19,535 nt of DNA from VGCC01 sp040381195 (GTDB lineage: Bacteria; Actinomycetota; Actinomycetes; S36-B12), in contig JBEIHR010000029.1 of NCBI GenBank assembly GCA_040381195.1, forward strand, positions 1-19,535, written 5' to 3'. A program made the translations under genes and the position numbers. How positions within the stretch are numbered: the first letter of the stretch is position 1; every line of letters begins with the position of its first letter. Below the pieces are notes generated by a model, which saw only the letters and a list, made by a program, of their open reading frames with translations, searched no databases and was not told the origin of the DNA. Shown in pieces: positions 14,391-19,535 of this stretch.

Positions 14391-15582
14391 CGGACGACAG
14401 GATCGATACAAGTCGATCGAGGTCACTTTCGGTGTTGTATGCGTGGGGAGAAACGCGAACTAGACCCTCGATGCCCTGGGTCTCGAAGTCCACACGCGCA
14501 TAGTCAGGTGTCGACAGGCTCACGTTGATCCCAGCCGCACGTATTCGGGCCACGACCTCCGCTGCCGGTACTCCGTCGAGAGTGAAAGTAACGATGCCGC
14601 TGCGGGCAGCAGCGCTGCCACCGCGATCCCGAATATGGACACCGGCAATTCCCGCCAACTCCGTCCGCGCGTATTCGGCCAGAAGTGAGATCCGGGTACG
14701 GAGGGCTTCGATCCCGCACCCCAGCGCGTAGTCCACGGCGGCGCCCATACCGAGTAAGGCTGCGTAAGACTTCTCCCACGATTCGAAGCGACGCGCCCCC
14801 GGCTGAATCTCATAACCCCCCGAGGTCCACGTGGCCGAATGTAGGTCGAGGGGGAACGGTTCGAGCTCGGTGAGTGCTCGGTCAGACGCATAGAGGAAGC
14901 CCGTGCCCCGGGGCCCTCGCAAGAACTTGCGGCCGGTGGCAGAGAGGAAATCCGCACCGATGGCAGGTGCATCCACCGGCAACTGCCCGATGGACTGGCA
15001 GGCATCGAGGAGGTAGTAGGCGTCGCTCCCCGAGTCCCGGATGGCGTCGCCGATGCCGACCGCATCGTTGATCAAACCATTCTGAGAAGGGCAGTGGTTG
15101 ATCGCAACCAGGGCGGTGGGTCTGGCCATCATGGCGCACAGCGCTGCGACGTCCACGACACCTGCACCGTCATCGGGAATGAACTCCAGTGTGCAGCCGA
15201 GTGAGTTCACAAGTTGCATTACGGGAATGACATTGGATGCATACTCAGCCGACGAAACCAGGATGCGCGCACCCTGGTTCAGGATGCCCGAGTACTTCAA
15301 GGCGACGAAGGCTCGGTCCCATGCGGCGGTGGCGGACTCCACCAAAGCGATCTGATCGGCTCGGGCGCCGATGAGTGTGGCCACTGATTCCGGTACCGCC
15401 GCCACGCGCTCAGCCGCCTCTGCGTGGGCCTCATATCCGCCTATCTCCTCCTCGCGGCGCAGGTGCGCCACCACGGTGTCGGTGACCACGGCCGGGGGAA
15501 GCGCGGAGCCGGCGTTGTTGAGGTGGATGACCCGCGTGCACCCGGGGGTGTCGGAGCGGAGGCGGTCCACATCGAGGCTCAT
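14377..15582 (-). CDS. Class-V PLP-dependent aminotransferase/desulfurase-like protein
   Basis: A 401-residue fold-type I PLP enzyme of class V. Visible features (counting from the ATG at 15582) are VIHLNNAGSALPP near the N-terminus, ESATAAWDRAF (cofactor phosphate region), ALVAINHCPSQNG, the PLP-pairing Asp in LLDACQSIGQ (D193) and the Schiff-base lysine in SATGRKFLRGPRGTGFLY (K219). No cysteine lies in the C-terminal domain where SufS/IscS keep their catalytic Cys, so a classical cysteine desulfurase is unlikely. It resembles the isopenicillin-N-epimerase/EgtE-like branch, but no ergothioneine genes are nearby and the substrate is unknown. A GTG at 15600 would add six residues. It is divergent from dnaG and convergent with vapC. 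Confidence 0.82.
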   Translation of the reverse strand: MSLDVDRLRSDTPGCTRVIHLNNAGSALPPAVVTDTVVAHLRREEEIGGYEAHAEAAERVAAVPESVATLIGARADQIALVESATAAWDRAFVALKYSGILNQGARILVSSAEYASNVIPVMQLVNSLGCTLEFIPDDGAGVVDVAALCAMMARPTALVAINHCPSQNGLINDAVGIGDAIRDSGSDAYYLLDACQSIGQLPVDAPAIGADFLSATGRKFLRGPRGTGFLYASDRALTELEPFPLDLHSATWTSGGYEIQPGARRFESWEKSYAALLGMGAAVDYALGCGIEALRTRISLLAEYARTELAGIAGVHIRDRGGSAAARSGIVTFTLDGVPAAEVVARIRAAGINVSLSTPDYARVDFETQGIEGLVRVSPHAYNTESDLDRLVSILSSVTQR

Positions 15583-15601
15583 GGGTGCATCCAACCGCAC
15601 C

Positions 15602-15607
15602 TACACT
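15602..15607 (+). promoter_or_regulatory. -10-like hexamer for dnaG (leaderless)
   Basis: TACACT fits TAnnnT and ends six bases before the dnaG GTG at 15614. No Shine-Dalgarno is present. It lies in the narrow gap (15583-15613) between divergent genes, so the dnaG promoter's -35 region would fall inside the aminotransferase coding sequence. Confidence 0.4.
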
Positions 15608-15613
15608 GACCAT

Positions 15614-17438
15614 GTGGCTGGCCGGATCCGAGACGAGGACATCGCGGCCGTCCGTGAGCGAGCCCGGATCGACGATGTGGTGCGCGAATACGTCACCCTG
15701 AAGAACGCGGGCGGTGGGTCACTCAAGGGGCTGTGCCCATTTCACGATGAGCGCACGCCCAGTTTCCATGTCACCCCGAGTCGCGGCATGTGGTACTGCT
15801 TCGGGTGCAGTGAGGGCGGTGACGTTCTCAACTTCCTGCAGAAGATCGATCACCTTTCCTTCGCCGAGGCGGTCGAAAAACTCGCCGGTCGCACGGGCGT
15901 CCAACTGCGCTATGTCGAAGGTGGGGCTGCGGTCTCGAAGTCGACGGGGCAGCGCACACGATTGGTCGAGGCCCACACCATCGCCGCAGAGTTCTTTCGA
16001 AGCCAATTGAGCACCCCCGAGGCACAGATCGGACGCACCTTCCTCACCGACCGGGGATTCGACGCGGAGGCCGCGGCGCACTTCGGTGTCGGTTTCGCCC
16101 CCCAAGTCCTGGGATGCGCTTCTCTCCCATTTGCGTGCGCGTGGGTTCAGCGAGGCGGAGATCCTTGCGGGCGGTCTGGCGAGCCAGGGCAACCGCGGGA
16201 TCTACGACCGATTCCGCGGCCGACTCATCTGGCCGATCCGCGACCTCGGGGGAGATGTGGTGGGTTTCGGGGCGCGGCGTCTCATGGAGGACGACGACGG
16301 CCCGAAGTATCTCAACACTCCGGAGACACCTCTCTATAAGAAGAGCCAGGTGCTTTACGGGGTGGACCTCGCGCGCCGGGAGATCGCCAAGGAGCAACAG
16401 GTGGTCCTGGTCGAGGGCTATACCGACGTGATGGCCTGCCACCTCGCCGGCGTCACGACGGCGGTGGCCACCTGCGGAACCGCCTTCGGTTCCGATCACA
16501 TCAAGGTGTTGCGCCGTCTGCTCATGGACGACGCCGCGATGCGCGGTTCGGTGATCTTCACCTTCGACGGTGATGCAGCAGGACAGAAGGCGGCACTGAA
16601 GGCGTTCAACGAGGACCAGCGGTTCATGGCGCACACCTACGTCGCCGTGGCCAAGGATGGTCTGGATCCCTGTGACCTGCGCTTGGCGCAGGGGGATGCC
16701 GCCGTGCGGGCACTGGTGGAGGACAAGGTGCCGCTCTTCGAATTCGCGATCAAGCAGACGATTGCCACCTACGACCTCAACACGGCCGAGGGGCGGATCG
16801 CAGCACTCCGCGAGGCCGCCCCGATCATCAGCACCATCCGCGACTCGGCCTTGCGGCCGGAGTACGCGCGACGTCTCGCCGGGTGGCTGGGCATCGACGC
16901 GTCGGAAGTGACGCGCGTGCTCGCACGACCAGGATCGGCACCAACGCGCGCCACCGCTCCGCTCGTACCGAACGATCCCACTCTCGCCATCGAACGACAG
17001 GCGCTCAAGTGTGCTCTCCAATTCCCCGCGCAGGTGCACGAGTGGTACGCGTCTGTCGAGGAGACCGCCTATACCCATCCGCGCGCCATCGCGGTGCATT
17101 CCGCCATTTCGGCTGCGGGTGGTCCCGACACCGAACGTGACGGCCTGGTCTGGATTGATGCAGTGCTCGACGCGTGTCCCGACGACGATGTGCGTGGATT
17201 GGTACGCGAACTCGCGGTGGATCCGATTCCTGCGGATCAGTTGACCATCAATCGCTACGCCACCGGCATCATCGCTCGACTTCTGGAGCGCGATGCCACG
17301 CGTCGCATCGAGGAACTGCGTGGACGTATGCAGCGCAGCGACGACGATGCCGAACAGACCCAGGAACTCTTGACCGAGATCGTTGCGCTCGAAGACCATC
17401 GACGAAGCCTGCTTCGCGAAGCGCTCGGGGACAGCTGA
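15614..17438 (+). CDS. dnaG: DNA primase DnaG, interrupted by a one-base frameshift near codon 163
   Basis: Together two overlapping frames encode a complete primase of about 607 residues. Frame A from the GTG at 15614 carries the CHC2 zinc finger (C41, H44, C62, C65 in GLCPFH and YCFGC) and continues to HFGVGFAP. Frame B resumes with KSWDALLSHLRARGF, then the RNA polymerase domain RFRGRLIWPIRDLGGDVVGFG, KYLNTPETPLYKKS and the Toprim block VVLVEGYTDVMACHLAG with FTFDGDAAG, and ends in the helical helicase-binding region. Removing one C from the six-C run at 16098-16103 restores one frame (GFAP-KSWD, aligning with the remembered streptomycete GYSP-QGWD). The gene is essential, so a sequence error is the first explanation; real decay or +1 slippage are alternatives. 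It synthesises replication primers with DnaB. Confidence 0.9.
16098..16103 (+). other. C6 run at the dnaG frameshift
   Basis: Six consecutive C form the exact junction between the two dnaG frames. The upstream frame reads GCC CCC CAA and the downstream frame reads CCC AAG. Five C would make the gene continuous. It is both a classic indel-prone homopolymer and a CCC-C proline site of the kind at which +1 slippage is known. Confidence 0.85.
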
Positions 17439-17920
17439 TGGCACTCCGCCCCCTCCGCGTGTCCGCGGAGGATCGCCGCGCCCTCGGTCTTCCCGATGGG
17501 GAGAAACCACTGGCCTTCGCCTTCACGGTGCATCGTCAGCCCGTCGCCGCGACGAGGACCGCCCTCTACCTCCCCGATCGCTGTATCCCCTGGCATCTCG
17601 TCGCCAAGGCTGAGTGGTCCGATCCGTTCCTCGAGATCGTGGCGACCGCTGGCCCCCGAGGGGAGTTGATCCGGCTGGAATTCGAGGATCCGGGTCGCCT
17701 GCCTCCCGTGATCCGAGAGCGCGTCACGGACAGCGTGATCATCACGGAGCACCGTGACCTACCCACCGGGGTAGGGGCAACGTTCGCTGCTCGGAGACTG
17801 CCGGGGGATGAGATCGCCTGGTCGGTCACCTTCGATTCCGGTGTGGACCCGTCCGACCCGATCAATCAGGCTCAGGCGCCCGAGGTGCTCGCCGAACTGC
17901 GTTCCACCCTCGGGGTCTGA
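17438..17920 (+). CDS. Conserved-looking small protein coupled to dnaG, function unknown
   Basis: A 160-residue protein starting at an ATG that overlaps the dnaG stop by one base (TGATG), so it is in the dnaG operon. It is rich in beta-strand-like segments (RTALYLPDRCIPWHLVAKAEW, FLEIVATAGPRGELIRLEFED, SVIITEHRDL, WSVTFDSGV) with no transmembrane segment, signal peptide or metal motif. The segment PWHLVAKAEWSDPFLEIV suggests a compact small-domain fold, perhaps PH-like; that is a guess. I do not recognise a named family. From memory, short hypothetical proteins follow dnaG in other actinobacteria. The gene is followed 40 bases later by tRNA-Asn. Confidence 0.8.
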   Translation: MALRPLRVSAEDRRALGLPDGEKPLAFAFTVHRQPVAATRTALYLPDRCIPWHLVAKAEWSDPFLEIVATAGPRGELIRLEFEDPGRLPPVIRERVTDSVIITEHRDLPTGVGATFAARRLPGDEIAWSVTFDSGVDPSDPINQAQAPEVLAELRSTLGV

Positions 17921-17960
17921 CACGTCACCCGGTTGGTAGCCTTGCCCGGCCCAACCGCAG

Positions 17961-18033
17961 TCCCCCATAGCTCAATTGGCAGAGCATTCGACTGTTAATC
18001 GAAGGGTTGATGGTTCGAGTCCATCTGGGGGAG
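17961..18033 (+). tRNA. tRNA-Asn(GUU)
   Basis: A 73-base cloverleaf with all stems fully paired: acceptor TCCCCCA/TGGGGGA, D stem GCTC/GAGC, anticodon stem TTCGA/TCGAA, T stem GATGG/CCATC. The anticodon is GTT at 17994-17996 and the discriminator is G73, as expected for Asn. CCA is not encoded. A TAGCCT -10-like hexamer lies at 17937-17942. The contrast with the mismatched anticodon stem of the tRNA at 1271 is notable. Confidence 0.97.
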
Positions 18034-18084
18034 CGCACCACCATCGGCGACGTCGGCGATTAGTCACAACCGTCATCGCCGCTG

Positions 18085-18161
18085 GGGGCGGTAGCTCAGC
18101 TGGTTAGAGCCCCGGACTCATAATCTGGTCGTCGTCGGTTCGAGCCCGACCCGCCCCACCA
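18085..18161 (+). tRNA. tRNA with CAU anticodon (elongator Met or Ile2), CCA encoded
   Basis: A 74-base cloverleaf plus encoded CCA (18159-18161). The acceptor GGGGCGG/CCGCCCC is fully paired, so it is not initiator tRNA. The anticodon loop CTCATAA places CAT at 18118-18120. The anticodon stem CCGGA/TCTGG has one G-U pair (29-41), and the T stem is GTCGG/CCGAC. CAU tRNAs that are not initiators are either elongator Met or, after lysidine modification by TilS, Ile for AUA codons. I cannot separate these with certainty. It sits 51 bases after tRNA-Asn. Confidence 0.92.
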
Positions 18162-18413
18162 CAGTTTCACCCACAGAAGTCGTTTTGCTTCAACGATTAC
18201 TCACACAGGAGATATCGGTTTCCCTCTTTCGATCGCACGCACGGAAAGTCCCTTGAGTGAATAGGAATAGGGACCCTTGCTCGAGTGAACACAGGGTGAG
18301 CCCGGTCGACGAATCGATCCTGCGCCGATCTGCCATCTGCAACCGGCAGTTCCCGCGGAGGCTGGTGGGCAGCGCCATGACTCTCAGCAGCTGACAATCA
18401 CCTTTGGTTCACG
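18162..18413. other. Intergenic region without a recognised gene
   Basis: These 252 bases separate the tRNA pair from the converging RCC1-type gene. Base composition is visibly lower in GC than the flanking core genes. A six-base inverted repeat (GTCCCT at 18248, AGGGAC at 18269) encloses a 15-base loop but has no U-run. A possible 62-codon minus-strand frame looks non-protein-like. I found no copy of the tRNA 3' end that would mark an attachment site. Confidence 0.5.
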
Positions 18414-19535
18414 TCAGGTTGCGCGACGTTGAATCGAGACCTTGAGATATGACGTTTGCCCGGTGATTGGGTCGACCAGAGCAAGAGTGGTCCTTTCAGC
18501 CCTCGATGAGGTAAACACCGGCAGCCGTGCCTTACCTGAAGAGTCTGTCATTGCGCCACCGAGGGTCACATATCTGTTGCTGACTCTCACTTTCACCAGG
18601 TACTGGGTAGCGGGTGACAAGCCTTGAGCAACGAGAGAGATGGGTCGGCCAACCTCACTCCGCAGGACTGGTGCTGCCTTCAGGGTTGTTGTTGGCTCTC
18701 GCTTGATGAGGCGTGTCGGTGTTTCTCCTGCTGTTGTTACGGATACGAGAACTAGGCCTGGGGCGAGCACTTGGGCGATCGATGGGTTGTCCGGTCGGCC
18801 CGCGATGATCGTCGTGCTCGAGGTGGCGGTGGGGCTGACCGTCTGGACTGGCTGGGCCACTGGGGCGACGATTGATGGTTCGGACGAGGTACTTGTCGAG
18901 CCAGGCGAAGTGGGGCGTGCCGTGGCCGTGCCTGTCAGCGGTACGGAACTCGAATTGCCGGTGTAAGCGATGTTGAGGGAGGCACTCAGTGCCCCGGCCG
19001 CGGTCGGGCTCCACTCCACGTCGGTCGTACACACAGCACCCGCGGAGAGTGTCCCGGAGCATGTGGTTCCGACGAGCGTGATGCCTGCTCCTGTCACGCT
19101 GGCACCCGTGATTGCCAGTTCCCCTTGGGTGTTATTGCGTGCGGTTACTGTGGCAGATGAGGTCCCACCCGCCTGCACGTCGGGAAAGGCCGTCCCGGTG
19201 GGGAAGGTCATGCGTGGCTTGACAATGAACGCGCTGTACATGTCGCCCGATGTCACCTGCGTCGGCGAGTTGTTGGTATCGATTCCGGTCAGGTTGACAG
19301 CGACGGGGATGGTGCTGTCGGTTCTGTTGCTGTTGCCGAGCTGGCCTGCGGCGTTGCTGCCCCAGCAGTAAGCCTCCTGGTCGGTGAGGGCGCAGGAGTT
19401 CTCCCAGCCGGAGCTGATGCCCCGCACGGCGGCGCTGACGGGAATTGTCACCGCGGATGCCGAGTAGGGGGCCGTCGTCGAGTCGATCCCCAACTGACCG
19501 GAGGTGTTGTCGCCCCAGCAGTAGACACCACCAGC
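18414..19535 (-). CDS. RCC1-repeat / choice-of-anchor-D surface-type protein (N-terminus outside window)
   Basis: The last 373 codons of a larger gene entering from the right edge. The visible N-terminal part has two RCC1-type repeat ends, VYCWGDNTSGQLGIDS and AYCWGSNAAGQLGNSN, blades of a beta-propeller. Next is an Ig-like domain (FPDVQAGGTSSATVTARNNT ... TCSGTLSAGAVCTTDVEWSP ... VPLTGTA) of the choice-of-anchor-D/ASH type with two cysteines that may bridge. A Ser/Thr/Pro-rich linker (about 45 residues) leads to a C-terminal beta domain ending SYLKVSIQRRAT. Low charge and Thr/Ser richness suggest export. No LPXTG or C-terminal membrane anchor is present. Codon use is less GC-rich than in the housekeeping genes, suggesting an accessory gene. 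Function is unknown, possibly adhesion. Confidence 0.8.
   Translation of the reverse strand, partial: AGGVYCWGDNTSGQLGIDSTTAPYSASAVTIPVSAAVRGISSGWENSCALTDQEAYCWGSNAAGQLGNSNRTDSTIPVAVNLTGIDTNNSPTQVTSGDMYSAFIVKPRMTFPTGTAFPDVQAGGTSSATVTARNNTQGELAITGASVTGAGITLVGTTCSGTLSAGAVCTTDVEWSPTAAGALSASLNIAYTGNSSSVPLTGTATARPTSPGSTSTSSEPSIVAPVAQPVQTVSPTATSSTTIIAGRPDNPSIAQVLAPGLVLVSVTTAGETPTRLIKREPTTTLKAAPVLRSEVGRPISLVAQGLSPATQYLVKVRVSNRYVTLGGAMTDSSGKARLPVFTSSRAERTTLALVDPITGQTSYLKVSIQRRAT

Noticed and set aside
16044..17510. 488-codon open frame on the minus strand
   Set aside because: It is the antisense shadow of dnaG; the plus strand has clear primase motifs and the minus translation has none.
18248..18274. 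Inverted repeat GTCCCT...AGGGAC as a transcription terminator
   Set aside because: Six-base stem with a 15-base loop, no GC-rich extension and no U-run.
18190..18378. Small minus-strand frame of 62 codons between the CAU tRNA and the RCC1-type gene
   Set aside because: No ribosome binding site and no protein-like pattern.
18085..18413. Phage or island attachment site at the CAU tRNA
   Set aside because: No repeat of the tRNA 3' end and no integrase in the visible sequence to the right.
1..19535. CRISPR arrays, insertion sequences or prophage genes
   Set aside because: No regularly spaced repeats, transposase, integrase or phage structural gene is visible on either strand.

Overview
This is a high-GC chromosomal segment of an actinobacterium. 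The evidence is gene order and protein character: nadD-rsfS-histidine phosphatase-tRNA, then glyS, HU, dusB, ppdK, dgt and dnaG, then a small dnaG-linked protein and tRNA-Asn/tRNA-CAU. From memory, this glyS...dgt...dnaG neighbourhood is conserved in Mycobacterium and Streptomyces. I cannot name the genus. Most of the window is housekeeping DNA with a few accessory insertions.

Layout. 1-1239: the end of nadD, then rsfS and a histidine phosphatase, tightly packed on the plus strand. 1271-1343: a tRNA gene with every alanine identity feature but a GUC (aspartate) anticodon; this is the most unusual object in the window. 1352-4102: a minus-strand cluster reading FUSC-family membrane protein, EamA/DMT permease, voltage-gated K+ channel-like protein, with a 23-bp near-perfect palindrome over the ribosome binding site of its first gene. 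4224-5603: glycyl-tRNA synthetase. 5600-6077 (minus): HU and an overlapping small Cys-rich protein behind a Zur/Fur-like operator. 6141-7763 (minus): a 14-TM drug exporter of the DHA2 type. 7823-11764: dusB and pyruvate phosphate dikinase. 11827-13711: a DUF218/YdcF-like membrane-anchored protein and a dGTPase-like HD protein. 13712-14390: a complete Phd/VapC toxin-antitoxin module with its palindromic operator. 14377-15582 (minus): a class-V PLP aminotransferase. 15614-17438: dnaG, interrupted by a one-base shift in a run of six C. 17438-17920: a small protein translationally coupled to dnaG. 17961-18161: tRNA-Asn(GUU) and a CAU tRNA. 18414-19535 (minus): the C-terminal part of a large RCC1-repeat surface-type protein that runs off the window.

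How the genes fit together. Much of the core is translation and replication machinery: ribosome silencing (RsfS), GlyRS, tRNA modification (DusB), primase, dNTP homeostasis (Dgt) and tRNAs. Central metabolism is represented by NadD and PPDK. The accessory load is export (FUSC, EamA, DHA2), a toxin-antitoxin pair and a surface protein. Several plus-strand genes (dusB, DUF218, dgt, antitoxin, dnaG) have a -10-like hexamer five or six bases before the start codon and no Shine-Dalgarno, which suggests leaderless mRNAs. Two features, the alanine tRNA with an Asp anticodon and the dnaG frameshift, are either genuinely remarkable or base-level sequence errors. Read-level verification should come first for both.
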